39,790 nt of DNA, taken from NCBI GenBank assembly GCA_052387905.1, contig JBQTIR010000017.1, forward strand, positions 1-39,790, read 5' to 3'. The DNA comes from JBQTII01 sp052387905 (GTDB lineage: Bacteria; Actinomycetota; Actinomycetes; Sporichthyales; Sporichthyaceae). The notes under the pieces were generated by a model. That model saw nothing but the letters and a program-made list of their open reading frames with translations, was not told the origin of the DNA and ran no database searches. The stretch's first letter is position 1. Every line of letters starts with the position of its first letter. Positions 1 to 7,357 of the stretch are shown piece by piece. The position numbers and the translations under genes are program-made.

Positions 1-209
1 GGCAGTGCGGTCAGCACGGCGATGCACGCCTCCTGTGCCGCGTCGTCCGCGGCGTACTCGGCGCCGGGCACTCGACCCAGGCGTCCTCGGCAATAACGCA
101 GAACCATCGGCCGGATCGTCGCGAGCAGCGTGTCGATGGCACCGGGTTCACCGGCGATGGCGGCCAAAGCCACCGTGCGCAGGTCGATCCGATCCGTCCG
201 TCTATGCAT
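1..209 (-). CDS. sigD: RNA polymerase sigma factor, SigD-like, N-terminal part (cut by window edge)
   Basis: Reading leftwards from the ATG at 209-207 gives a clean 69-residue open frame that leaves the window without a stop. It contains the region-2 opening of a sigma-70 factor: a short lead, TIRPMVLRYCRGRLG at about residues 34-48, then ADDAAQEACIAVLTALP at the window edge, which fits the start of mycobacterial SigD-type factors. Sigma factors of this class direct RNA polymerase to alternative promoters. The gene lies 54 bp downstream of bldM on the same strand, and a sigma gene beside bldM and groE is the order I recall from Streptomyces and Mycobacterium. Regions 3-4 are not visible, so the exact sigma class is inferred. 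Confidence 0.8.
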   Translation of the reverse strand, partial: MHRRTDRIDLRTVALAAIAGEPGAIDTLLATIRPMVLRYCRGRLGRVPGAEYAADDAAQEACIAVLTAL

Positions 210-263
210 CGGCTCCGGATCGGAGGGCGTTACGCCTGTGACTGCCACGTATTCCTGACGGTG

Positions 264-875
264 TTATCGGACCAGGCCGCGGCGCAGGGCAATCGCGACG
301 GCGTGGGCCCGATCGGCTGCTCCGAGCTTGCGGAACAGCCGGCGGGCGTGGGTCTTGACGGTGTCCTCGGACAGGTAGAGGCCGCGGCCGATCTCGGCGT
401 TGGACTGGCCCTCGCACATCCCGGCGAGGACCTCGAGCTCACGCTCGGTGAGCGCCGGCGGCGGCGTGTGATCGGCTTCGGTCTCCGCCGGGCCGCCGAT
501 TGCCTGCGGCTCGGTAAGTGCCTGGCCCACAGCGACGCGGACCTCGGCCCGGGTCGCGTCCTTGCGCAGGTAGCCACGCGCACCGGCCGCGACGGCCTGG
601 ACCACGGCCGAATCCGGATCCTCGGGACGGGTGAGCAGCAGGACACGCGCCGAGGGGTCGGCAGCGCGGATGCGGCGGACCGCACCGGCACCGCCACGGG
701 TCGTCAGGGCGGCATCGACCAGCACCAGGTCCGGCGGCTGGGCACGGACGTGCTCGATCGCCTCGTCCTCGGTCGCCGCCATCACCACGCGGTCGACCCC
801 GCGCACGCCACCCACCGCACGGCGCAGTTGCTCGCGCACCAGCGGGGACCCGTCACAGACCAGGACAGTCGTCAT
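264..875 (-). CDS. bldM: BldM-type response regulator (LuxR/NarL family)
   Basis: A 203-aa response regulator. The receiver domain spans residues 1-120, with D8, the phospho-acceptor position D54 (LVLVD), T82 and K105 (YLRKD). The C-terminal LuxR helix-turn-helix is at about 137-200 (LTERELEVLAGM, then LSEDTVKTHARRLFRKLGA). The closing SDRAHAVA-like stretch and terminal GLVR match Streptomyces BldM closely. BldM is an atypical response regulator that acts with Whi-type partners in aerial growth and sporulation. The usual second acidic residue after D8 is Gly, so phosphorylation-independent behaviour is plausible. The start was chosen at the ATG with AGGAGGTG a few bases upstream; the longer open frame has no support. 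No WhiB-like gene lies beside it, unlike in Streptomyces. Confidence 0.88.
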   Translation of the reverse strand: MTTVLVCDGSPLVREQLRRAVGGVRGVDRVVMAATEDEAIEHVRAQPPDLVLVDAALTTRGGAGAVRRIRAADPSARVLLLTRPEDPDSAVVQAVAAGARGYLRKDATRAEVRVAVGQALTEPQAIGGPAETEADHTPPPALTERELEVLAGMCEGQSNAEIGRGLYLSEDTVKTHARRLFRKLGAADRAHAVAIALRRGLVR

Positions 876-1113
876 TGCACCTCCTCGTCGACCGCCATGT
901 CCGCCAGTTTCAGACGGAGGAGCAACCGACATCACAGCGTATGCCCCGCTCACAGGGTTCACCTCGCGAAGTCACACATCGGCACCGAAGGACCGGCGCC
1001 GGACTCACGAGACGGTCCGCGGGGTGGAGACCGTGGGTCCAGCTTTGCGTGTGTGACGCCTGTGGCGTACGTGACGCGCCGAACGGGTGAACGCGACCAA
1101 CCACCGCTTAACG

Positions 1114-1151
1114 CCGCGACCCGGACACACCGAGGTGTGTCCGGGTCGCGG
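1114..1151 (-). terminator. Hairpin downstream of groEL
   Basis: A perfect 18-bp inverted repeat (CCGCGACCCGGACACACC and its complement) with a 2-nt centre begins 18 bases after the groEL stop. There is no long U-tract, as is usual for high-GC actinobacterial terminators, so it may act from either side. The rest of the 294-bp gap to bldM holds no convincing ORF; the bldM promoter must lie there but I could not identify it. Confidence 0.75.
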
Positions 1152-1169
1152 GATGGAACTCAGGGTTGG

Positions 1170-2786
1170 TCAGTGACCGTGACCGTGGCCGTGGCCACCG
1201 GCGCCGGCCGGGGCCTCCTCGGCCGGCTTCTCCGCGACCAGGGTCTCGGTCGTGAGCAGCATGCTCGCGATCGAGGCCGCGTTCTGGACGGCGGAGCGGG
1301 TGACCTTGACCGGGTCGATGACGCCCTGTGCCATCAGGTCGCCGTACTCGCCGGTCGCGGCGTTGAAGCCGGCCTTGTTCTCCCGGACGTTCGCGACCAC
1401 GACGTAGCCCTCGAAGCCGGCGTTCTCGGCGATCCAGCGCAGCGGCTCGTCGACTGCCTTGCGGACGACCTGGACGCCGACCGCCTCGTCGCCGGTCAGG
1501 CCGAGGTTATCCTTCAGTGCCTCCGCGGCGAACACCAGGGCGGCGCCACCGCCGACGATGATGCCTTCCTCGATCGCCGCGCGGGTGGCCGAGACGGCAT
1601 CCTCGATCCGGTGCTTGCGCTCCTTGAGCTCGACCTCGGTGGCAGCACCGACCTTGACGACGCAGACGCCGCCGGCGAGCTTGGCCAGGCGCTCCTGGAG
1701 CTTCTCCTTGTCCCAGTCGGAGTCGGAGTTCTCGATCTCGGCGCGGATCTGCGAGACCCGGCCGGCGACGTCGGCGGGGTTACCCAGGCCCTCGATGATC
1801 GTGGTGTCCTCCTTGGTCACCACGATCCGGCGAGCGGTGCCCAGGACCTCGAGGCCGACCTGGTCGAGCTTGAGCCCCAGTTCGGGGCTGACGACCTCGG
1901 CGCCGGTGAGCACGGCGATGTCCTCGAGCATGGCCTTGCGGCGGTCCCCGAAACCGGGGGCCTTGACCGCGACGGAGGTGAAGGTGCCGCGGATCTTGTT
2001 CACCACCAGGGTGGACAGGGCCTCGCCGTCGACGTCCTCGGCGATGATCAGCAGCGGCTTGCCGGCCTGCACGACCTTCTCCAGGATCGGGAGCAGGTCC
2101 GAGACCGAGGAGATCTTGCCGGCACTGAGCAGCACGTAGGCGTCCTCCAGGACGGCCTCCATCCGCTCGGCGTCGGTGACGAAGTAGGGCGAGATGTAGC
2201 CCTTGTCGAACTGCATGCCCTCGGTGAACTCGAGCTCCACACCCATCGTGTTGGACTCTTCGACGGTGATGACGCCGTCCTTGCCGACGCGGTCGAAGGC
2301 GTCGGCGATGAAGTCGCCGACGACGCGGTCCTGCGCGGAGATCGAGGCGACGTTGGCCATGTCCTCACGCGTGGTCACCTCACGGGCCGAGGTCAGCAGG
2401 GCGTCGGACAGCGCCGCAGTCGCGGCGTCGATGCCCTTCTTCAGGCTCATCGGGTTCACGCCGGCGGCAACCGCACGGATGCCCTCGTGGACCATGGCCT
2501 GCGCGAGCACGGTCGCGGTGGTGGTGCCGTCACCGGCGACGTCGTTGGTCTTGGTGGCGACCTCCTTGCACAGCTGGGCCCCGAGGTTCTCGTAGGGGTC
2601 CTCCAGCTCCACCTCACGCGCGACGGTGACACCGTCGTTGGTGATGGTCGGGGCGCCGAACTTCTTGTCGATGACGACGTTGCGGCCGCGCGGGCCGAGC
2701 GTCACCTTGACGGCATTGGCGAGGGCGTTGACGCCCCGCTCGAGGCTGCGGCGCGCATCCTCGTCGAACTGCAGAATCTTCGACAT
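1170..2786 (-). CDS. groEL: 60 kDa chaperonin GroEL (Cpn60.1-type)
   Basis: A full-length 538-aa chaperonin. It folds client proteins in a double-ring cytosolic complex with GroES, driven by ATP. Visible hallmarks are the start MSKILQFDEDARRSLERG, the ATP-binding VTLGPRGRNVVIDKKFGAP at about 29-47, GDGTTTATVLAQ at about 85-96, and the C-terminal GAGGHGHGHGH. The histidine-rich tail is typical of the groES-linked GroEL1 paralogue of actinobacteria, as opposed to the Gly-Met tail of the main GroEL2. A second groEL elsewhere is therefore expected. The gene follows groES on the same strand after 198 bp that carry a strong hairpin, and it shares the CIRCE-controlled promoter upstream of groES. Confidence 0.97.
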   Translation of the reverse strand: MSKILQFDEDARRSLERGVNALANAVKVTLGPRGRNVVIDKKFGAPTITNDGVTVAREVELEDPYENLGAQLCKEVATKTNDVAGDGTTTATVLAQAMVHEGIRAVAAGVNPMSLKKGIDAATAALSDALLTSAREVTTREDMANVASISAQDRVVGDFIADAFDRVGKDGVITVEESNTMGVELEFTEGMQFDKGYISPYFVTDAERMEAVLEDAYVLLSAGKISSVSDLLPILEKVVQAGKPLLIIAEDVDGEALSTLVVNKIRGTFTSVAVKAPGFGDRRKAMLEDIAVLTGAEVVSPELGLKLDQVGLEVLGTARRIVVTKEDTTIIEGLGNPADVAGRVSQIRAEIENSDSDWDKEKLQERLAKLAGGVCVVKVGAATEVELKERKHRIEDAVSATRAAIEEGIIVGGGAALVFAAEALKDNLGLTGDEAVGVQVVRKAVDEPLRWIAENAGFEGYVVVANVRENKAGFNAATGEYGDLMAQGVIDPVKVTRSAVQNAASIASMLLTTETLVAEKPAEEAPAGAGGHGHGHGH

Positions 2787-2815
2787 CGGCCGGATCTACT
2801 CCCTCTGTAATGAAT

Positions 2816-2853
2816 CCGCCCCGGCTACCCGGTAAACCAGGTCGCCGGGGCGG
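2816..2853 (-). promoter_or_regulatory. Strong hairpin in the groES-groEL intergenic region
   Basis: A 38-nt hairpin ends 29 bases before the groEL ATG. It has a perfect 10-bp outer stem (CCGCCCCGGC with its complement), one 1x1 mismatch, a 6-bp inner stem with one G-U pair, and a 4-nt loop. No U-run follows. In groES-groEL operons of actinobacteria the bicistronic mRNA is reported to be cleaved between the genes, so a processing or attenuation element is the likeliest reading (inference). Confidence 0.55.
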
Positions 2854-2984
2854 TCAATCAATGACTTACTTTGGTTGCATGCGGTGATCCGCCGGGATGT
2901 ATCGCAAGGCGGAGTCCGAAGCCGTGTACGCAGTACCGGCGAGGACGACAACGCCGCGAGACGCCCGGCGGGCGCCGCAGGCAG

Positions 2985-3278
2985 TTACTTCGCCAGCTTG
3001 GCCAAGAGATCGCGGGCGGAGAGGATCAGGAACTCCTCGCCGCCGTACTTGACCTCGGTGCCGCCGTACTTGCTGTAGAGCACGATGTCGCCGACGGCGA
3101 TGTCCAGCGGGAGCCGCTGACCGTCTTCGAAGCGGCCCGGGCCCACTGCCAGAACCTCGCCCTCCTGGGGCTTCTCCTTGGCGGTGTCCGGAATGACGAG
3201 CCCGGAAGCGGTCGTGGTCTCAGCCTCTAGGGGCTTGACGACGACGCGGTCCTCGAGCGGGGTGATCTTGGTGGTCAT
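2985..3278 (-). CDS. groES: 10 kDa co-chaperonin GroES
   Basis: A 97-aa co-chaperonin that caps the GroEL ring. The sequence shows the family pattern: ITPLEDRVVVKPLEAE at the N-terminus, the mobile loop TTTASGLVIPDTAKEKPQEG at about 22-41, then VLAVGPGR, VGDIVLYSKYGGTEVKYGGEE and the terminal LAKLAK-type end. The ATG at 3278 was chosen because the family begins MTTKI-like here and GGGAAGG lies upstream; the longer frame to 3404 would cover the promoter and an operator. It is the first gene of the groES-groEL operon. Confidence 0.96.
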   Translation of the reverse strand: MTTKITPLEDRVVVKPLEAETTTASGLVIPDTAKEKPQEGEVLAVGPGRFEDGQRLPLDIAVGDIVLYSKYGGTEVKYGGEEFLILSARDLLAKLAK

Positions 3279-3390
3279 GAGAGCTGACCTTCCCCTTCTT
3301 GCGAGCCTGGGGTCCGTGGAAATGGAGCTGAACCAGTTGAGGGTCGTGGCCTGCGGTCCGCCGTCGCGGGGGTCGAACCGACTCCACGTT

Positions 3391-3417
3391 CTGGCACACT
3401 CCACCGGAGAGTGCCAA
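3391..3417 (-). promoter_or_regulatory. CIRCE operator, promoter-proximal copy (degenerate)
   Basis: On the minus strand this reads TTGGCACTC, 9 bases, GTGTGCCAG, against the CIRCE consensus TTAGCACTC-N9-GAGTGCTAA. One arm is near-perfect and the other has several mismatches. It begins about 5 bases after the -10 box, where HrcA would block initiation or early elongation. Confidence 0.75.
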
Positions 3418-3422
3418 CGCAG

Positions 3423-3452
3423 ACACTAGGCCGGGCGTTAGCACTCAGTCAA
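3423..3452 (-). promoter_or_regulatory. groES-groEL promoter (vegetative type)
   Basis: On the minus strand: -35 TTGACT (3452-3447), an 18-base spacer, and -10 TAGTGT (3428-3423). The -35 lies inside the upstream CIRCE and the downstream CIRCE follows the -10, so HrcA at either site would cover the polymerase footprint. This arrangement is known for actinomycete groE operons. Confidence 0.75.
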
Positions 3453-3464
3453 CCTGAGTGCCAG
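3438..3464 (-). promoter_or_regulatory. CIRCE operator, upstream copy (strong)
   Basis: On the plus strand it reads TTAGCACTC (3438-3446), 9 bases, GAGTGCCAG (3456-3464). The left arm is identical to consensus and the right arm differs at two of nine positions. HrcA binding here represses groE until heat or misfolded protein titrates GroEL. The hrcA gene itself is not in the window. Confidence 0.88.
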
Positions 3465-3481
3465 CCGCCGCCACCTTTCTT

Positions 3482-3547
3482 GCATCTTCGGGTGGCGTGT
3501 GGACCTATCGAAGGCCCGCGATAGGGCGGATCGCCACCCGAAGATGC
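3482..3547. repeat. 66-nt extended palindrome between groES promoter and methyltransferase gene
   Basis: The outer arms are a perfect 16-bp inverted repeat (GCATCTTCGGGTGGCG at 3482-3497 and its complement at 3532-3547). Inside are a 6/6 internal loop, a perfect 7-bp stem (CCTATCG/CGATAGG) and an 8-nt loop. It sits between the divergent groES and methyltransferase genes, 16 bases before the latter's ATG. It could be a structured 5' leader, a cruciform or dimer-binding site, or a REP-like insertion. It resembles no RNA family I can name. Confidence 0.7.
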
Positions 3548-3563
3548 GCCGTGGGGGGGTCTG

Positions 3564-4802
3564 ATGGATCTGGCCGCGTTCGCGTGGCTGCGCTCCCCCG
3601 CCGGAGCCGCGGCCCTGGACACCCTCGCCAACGCCGGGCCCCTCGACGACGGCGCGGCGCTCGCACTCGGCCAAGGGTTGCGACGCACCTGCGAGCCACA
3701 CCTGGCCGCCGCGGCGATGACCCAGGCCCGGCTGCGCCAGCGAGCCCAGGCCAAGTTCGGGGCAGCGGCCGCCGGGATGTGGTTCACCTCCGACGGGCTC
3801 GAACAGGCCACCCATCCCCTCGTGGCCGCGCACCGCGCGGCCAGGGTGACGGAGTCCGTGGGCCCCGGAACCGCCGTGCTCGACCTGTGCTGCGGGATCG
3901 GGTCGGACCTGCTGGCGTTCGCGGCCGCGGGCGCGCACCGGCCACGGGGGGTCGATGCCGATCCGCTGACCGCGGCCCTGGCCGGCGCGAACCTCGACGG
4001 GCGGGCCCAGGTGAGCGTCGCCGACGCGACGGGGGTTGACCTGCACGCCGACCTGCACAGCGCCGGTGTGGTGTTCGTCGACCCGGCCCGGCGCACCACC
4101 CGCGGCCGGGTCTTCGACCCCGACGCCTACCGCCCGCCGTTCTCGTTCGTCCGCTCCCTGCTCGACGGCAGCGCCGGGGTGAGCGCCGCGGCGGCCAAGC
4201 TCGCCCCCGGGATCCCGCACGAGTTGGCGCCCGCCGGCTGCGAGCTCGAGTGGGTGTCGCTGCGCGGTGAGCTCAAGGAGGCCGCGCTGTACTCCCCCGC
4301 CCTGGCCTCGAACAGCGCGGCGGGAGCGGTCCGGCGCCGGGCGACGCTGCTGCCGGGCGGCGCGAGCCTGACCAGTGCCATCACCGACGCGCAGGAGGCG
4401 CCGCCGCCAGTCGCCGCCCCCGGGCGTTGGCTCTATGAACCCGACGCTGCCGTGATCCGCGCGCACCTGGTCGCCGACCTCGCCGCGCAGCTCGATGCCC
4501 ACCTGCTCGATCCGACGATCGCCTATCTGAGTGCGCACGAGCTCCGCCCGACCCCGTTCGCGACCGCGTACGAGATCACCGACGTGCTGGCGTTCTCGGT
4601 CAAGGCCCTGCGAGCCCTGTTGCGCGAACGCGGCGTCGGGACCCTCACGGTGAAGAAGCGCGGGTCGGCGATCGAACCCGAGCAGTTGCGCCGCCAGCTC
4701 CTGCAGGGCCGGCAAGGACCCGTCGCCACGACGTTGTTCGTGACCCGGCGCGCAGGGGAGGCAGTCGCGCTGCTCGCCCAGCCCGTCACCCGTTCGGCCT
4801 AG
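3564..4802 (+). CDS. Class I SAM-dependent methyltransferase with THUMP-like C-terminal domain
   Basis: A 412-aa protein with a Rossmann methyltransferase core. SAM motif I is VLDLCCGIGSDLLAF at about residues 105-119, followed by an acidic GVDADPLTAALA stretch and a catalytic-loop-like FVDPARRTTRGRVFDP at about 170-185. The C-terminal third (LSAHELRPTPFATAYEITDVL, then TVKKRGSAIEPEQLRRQL) matches the THUMP-like domain of actinobacterial proteins of this family. THUMP domains usually bind structured RNA, so an RNA-methylating role is plausible, but the substrate is unknown. The start is the ATG after a run of seven Gs that can serve as ribosome binding site. It is divergent from groES and shares the gap containing the 66-nt hairpin. 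Confidence 0.82.
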   Translation: MDLAAFAWLRSPAGAAALDTLANAGPLDDGAALALGQGLRRTCEPHLAAAAMTQARLRQRAQAKFGAAAAGMWFTSDGLEQATHPLVAAHRAARVTESVGPGTAVLDLCCGIGSDLLAFAAAGAHRPRGVDADPLTAALAGANLDGRAQVSVADATGVDLHADLHSAGVVFVDPARRTTRGRVFDPDAYRPPFSFVRSLLDGSAGVSAAAAKLAPGIPHELAPAGCELEWVSLRGELKEAALYSPALASNSAAGAVRRRATLLPGGASLTSAITDAQEAPPPVAAPGRWLYEPDAAVIRAHLVADLAAQLDAHLLDPTIAYLSAHELRPTPFATAYEITDVLAFSVKALRALLRERGVGTLTVKKRGSAIEPEQLRRQLLQGRQGPVATTLFVTRRAGEAVALLAQPVTRSA

Positions 4803-4883
4803 CGATTCCGCGTCCCGCGCCGCGGCACAGGATGTCCGATGGCCGAGCACCGGCGCGCCCGAGGCGCTCCTGCAAGGTGAACC

Positions 4884-4899
4884 GGCGATCATGATCGCC
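4884..4899. promoter_or_regulatory. 16-bp perfect palindrome upstream of phoD
   Basis: GGCGATCATGATCGCC is a perfect palindrome ending 25 bases before the phoD start. Just upstream at 4876-4882 is GGTGAAC, the complement of the GTTCACC core of actinomycete PHO boxes, but only one unit is visible. A dimeric regulator site is possible; no family is assigned. Confidence 0.35.
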
Positions 4900-4924
4900 A
4901 CTTCAAGCTTTCTGGAGGAATTCG

Positions 4925-6649
4925 GTGCCCGAGCACGTGTCCGATCCCCGGGTGCCCAGCCGGCGCGCGGTGTTGGGTGCGCTCCTGGGCGCGGGCGCAG
5001 CCACCTTCCTCGGTGTGGGCGGAGCCCAGGCCGCGGCCGCCGACGAACCGCCCCCTGCTCCGGGCGGCGGCCCCGCACCCCTGCCGCCCGATGCGCAGGG
5101 CGCGCTCTACCCGTTCACCCTCGGGGTTGCCTCCGGCGACCCGACGCCCGAGGGCGTCGTGCTCTGGACCCGGCTCGCTCCCCTGCCGCTGGCAGCCGAC
5201 GGCCTCGCCGGCCTGGACTCCACACCCGTCGCGGTGCGCTGGGAGCTTGCCACCGATCCGCTGTTCCAGACCATCATCCGCACCGGCAGCGAGTCGACCT
5301 CGGCCGACGACGCGCACAGCCTGCACATCGAGGTCCGCGGGCTGCCTGCGCATCGCGAGTACTTCTACCGGTTCTCCACCGCCTTGTTCACCTCGCCCGT
5401 CGGCCGTACGCAGACCACCCCGGCGCCCGGCAGCACAGTGCCGCTGCGTGCAGCCATCGCGTCCTGCGCCCATTACGAGCACGGGTACTTCACCGTCTAC
5501 CGCCAGATCGCCGACGCAGCCCCGGACGTCGTGGTGTTCCTCGGCGATTACATCTACGGCGCCCCCGCGGCCAAGGACCCACCGGAGAGCGGACTCATCC
5601 GCACCCACGACGGCCGCAAGACCCGCACCCTGCCGGATTTCCGCCGCCGGTACGCGCAGTACAAGACCGATGCCGACCTGCAGGCCGCGCACGCCGCCGC
5701 ACCCTGGGTGGTCGCGTTCGACGACCACGAGGTCACCAACAACTGGGCCAAGCGCTTCGCTGCCAACCCGAACACCTTCGCGAAGTGGGCGCAGATCCGC
5801 GACGCCGGACTGCAGGCCTACTGGGAGCACCAGCCCTTGCCCCGCTCGGCACGACCGGTCGGCGGCGTGATGGCGCTCTACCGCCGGATCTCCTGGGGTT
5901 CACTGGCGACGCTGCACGTGCTCGATACCCGCCAGCACCGCGATCCGCCGGCCTGCGGTAACTCCAAGCGGGCCGAGCTCGACTGCGCTGAGCTGACCGA
6001 GCCCGGCCGTTCGATGTTGGGCCCGGAGCAGGAGCAATGGCTGGCTGCCGGCCTCGCGAACTCCCCCGCCCAATGGGATCTGCTGGCCCAGCAGGTGATG
6101 TTCTCCGCGAACATGGTCCCCGGCGAGGGCGTCAAGACCGACACCTGGCAGGGCTACCCCCAGGCGCGCGCCCGAGTGCTGGACGCGGCGGCTGCCGCGA
6201 GCACCCGCAATCTCGTCGTGCTCACCGGCGATGCCCACAAGGCGATCGCGGCGGAGATCCTGCCCACACCCGCACCGGCAGCACCCCTAGCGCCCGCGCC
6301 CGCACCCGAACCGCCGGCGGACGTGCTGGCGCCCCTCGATCCGCCGGTCCCCGCACCGGTTCCCGCCCCAGCGCTGGTGGACCCGGTGGCCGTGGAATTC
6401 GTCACCAGTTCGGTCACCTCGGAAGGCAACGGGGTGGCCGGCGGGCCGCGCGTCACCAAAGCGATGGCCACCCAACCCCACCTGCGCTTCGGGGATGAAC
6501 GCCGGGGCTGGATCTCGCTGACGGCGACCCCGACCGAGCTGCGCGCCGACTTCGTGGCGTTGCCCTACGTGTCGTTGCCCGGCGCGCCGGGCGAACTGAT
6601 CGCCTCGTTCCGCATCTCAGCCGGATCGCCACTGCTGGAGCAGATCTGA
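4925..6649 (+). CDS. phoD: Alkaline phosphatase D (PhoD), Tat-exported
   Basis: A 574-aa secreted phosphodiesterase/alkaline phosphatase. The N-terminus carries a twin-arginine signal (SRRAVLGALLGAGAA, Arg 13-14) ending near AQAAAA, so export is folded and likely metal-loaded. The PhoD N-terminal domain shows LGVASGDPTPEGVVLWTRLA at about 64-83. The metallophosphatase core shows ASCAHYEHGYFTVYR, VVVFLGDYIYG, AFDDHEVTNNW, LDTRQHRD and LTGDAHKAI. PhoD enzymes use Fe3+/Ca2+ and release phosphate from diesters and monoesters. A proline- and alanine-rich insert of about 45 residues (near 447-490) follows the GDAHKAI metal motif. The GTG start has GGAGGAA upstream. The gene converges with rimI, leaving 7 bp between the stops. 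Confidence 0.93.
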   Translation: MPEHVSDPRVPSRRAVLGALLGAGAATFLGVGGAQAAAADEPPPAPGGGPAPLPPDAQGALYPFTLGVASGDPTPEGVVLWTRLAPLPLAADGLAGLDSTPVAVRWELATDPLFQTIIRTGSESTSADDAHSLHIEVRGLPAHREYFYRFSTALFTSPVGRTQTTPAPGSTVPLRAAIASCAHYEHGYFTVYRQIADAAPDVVVFLGDYIYGAPAAKDPPESGLIRTHDGRKTRTLPDFRRRYAQYKTDADLQAAHAAAPWVVAFDDHEVTNNWAKRFAANPNTFAKWAQIRDAGLQAYWEHQPLPRSARPVGGVMALYRRISWGSLATLHVLDTRQHRDPPACGNSKRAELDCAELTEPGRSMLGPEQEQWLAAGLANSPAQWDLLAQQVMFSANMVPGEGVKTDTWQGYPQARARVLDAAAAASTRNLVVLTGDAHKAIAAEILPTPAPAAPLAPAPAPEPPADVLAPLDPPVPAPVPAPALVDPVAVEFVTSSVTSEGNGVAGGPRVTKAMATQPHLRFGDERRGWISLTATPTELRADFVALPYVSLPGAPGELIASFRISAGSPLLEQI

Positions 6650-6656
6650 CTTTTAG

Positions 6657-7112
6657 TCAGTTCTCAAGTTTCCGGCGCAGGATCAGGGCGTCGCACCCGT
6701 CGGCGTAGTAGCGCCGGCGCACGGCGATCTCAGCGAATTCGCGGCGGGCATACAGCGCCCGGGCCGCGGCGTTGTCCGCCCGGACCTCCAGCAGGATCTC
6801 GCTGCACCCCCGCGCGCCCGCTTCGATGATCAGCGCGTCGAGCAGCACCCCACCCAGCCCCCGGCCCTGCGCCGCAGCGCTGACCGCGATCGTCTGGACA
6901 TCGGCGGTCCCCTCGCTCACCGCCAGCCCGACGTAGCCGAGGATGTGCTCGCCCGCAGCCGAGGTATCCATCGCGACCCGGTACCACCGCGACTGGGGAA
7001 CACCGGCCAGTTCGGACCAGAACAGTTCGGCTGACCACGCATCAGAAACGAACAGTTCGGCATCCATCGCGGCCATGGCCTCGATGTCCCACCAGCGGGC
7101 GGCGCGCAACAA
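6657..7112 (-). CDS. rimI: Ribosomal-protein-alanine N-acetyltransferase RimI
   Basis: A GNAT acetyltransferase of about 151 aa. RWWDIEAMAAMDAELF at the N-terminus and DAWSAELFWSEL match actinobacterial RimI well. The acetyl-CoA loop is IAVSAAAQGRGLGGVLLDAL, and the end EVRADNAAARALYARREFAEIAVRRRYY is typical. RimI acetylates the N-terminal Ala of ribosomal protein S18 and is usually clustered with tsaB and tsaD. The start is uncertain: no ATG or GTG lies at the expected place, and the frame begins with tandem TTG codons at 7112/7109, with another TTG at 7136. The DNA just upstream is AT-rich and belongs to the Rhs-linked accessory region, so the original 5' end may have been replaced. It overlaps or abuts the small membrane gene ending at 7148. 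Confidence 0.85.
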   Translation of the reverse strand: MLRAARWWDIEAMAAMDAELFVSDAWSAELFWSELAGVPQSRWYRVAMDTSAAGEHILGYVGLAVSEGTADVQTIAVSAAAQGRGLGGVLLDALIIEAGARGCSEILLEVRADNAAARALYARREFAEIAVRRRYYADGCDALILRRKLEN

Positions 7113-7147
7113 TACTTTACTCGAACCATTCTTCAATATGCGTATAC

Positions 7148-7357
7148 TCAATTTTCCCACCGGAATAAGCCGAGAATTACCAGCACTGCACCAAAAGCCA
7201 AGCCACCAATAAGGTTGACGCGATGCCACGATCTGCCGTAACGACGGGGGAGGACTCGCTTCAGCACGATACCCTGAAACGCGGCCAGAAGAATGACCGT
7301 GAATCCCACTAGAATCAAAATTTGAGCGGGAACGAGAGAGCTGCCCGCAGTGTCCAT
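7148..7357 (-). CDS. Small two-helix membrane protein, candidate immunity protein
   Basis: A 69-aa protein with an ATG start preceded by AGGGCGG. Two hydrophobic stretches are visible, at about residues 11-31 (ILILVGFTVILLAAF) and 47-65 (NLIGGLAFGAVLVILGLF), separated by a strongly basic loop (KRVLPRRYGRSWHR). It lies in AT-richer DNA downstream of the Rhs toxin gene and upstream of rimI, on the same strand. Its layout (helix, basic loop, GG-containing helix) resembles the other small membrane protein at 7608-7859. I know no named family for it; a membrane immunity role is inferred from position and topology. Confidence 0.55.
   Translation of the reverse strand: MDTAGSSLVPAQILILVGFTVILLAAFQGIVLKRVLPRRYGRSWHRVNLIGGLAFGAVLVILGLFRWEN

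Noticed and set aside
204..2810. 868-codon plus-strand open frame
   Set aside because: It is the antisense shadow of bldM and groEL, which have clear family motifs; high-GC codon bias opens such frames.
4876..4882. PHO box upstream of phoD
   Set aside because: Only one 7-base core is present; functional PHO boxes need at least two direct repeats about 11 bases apart.
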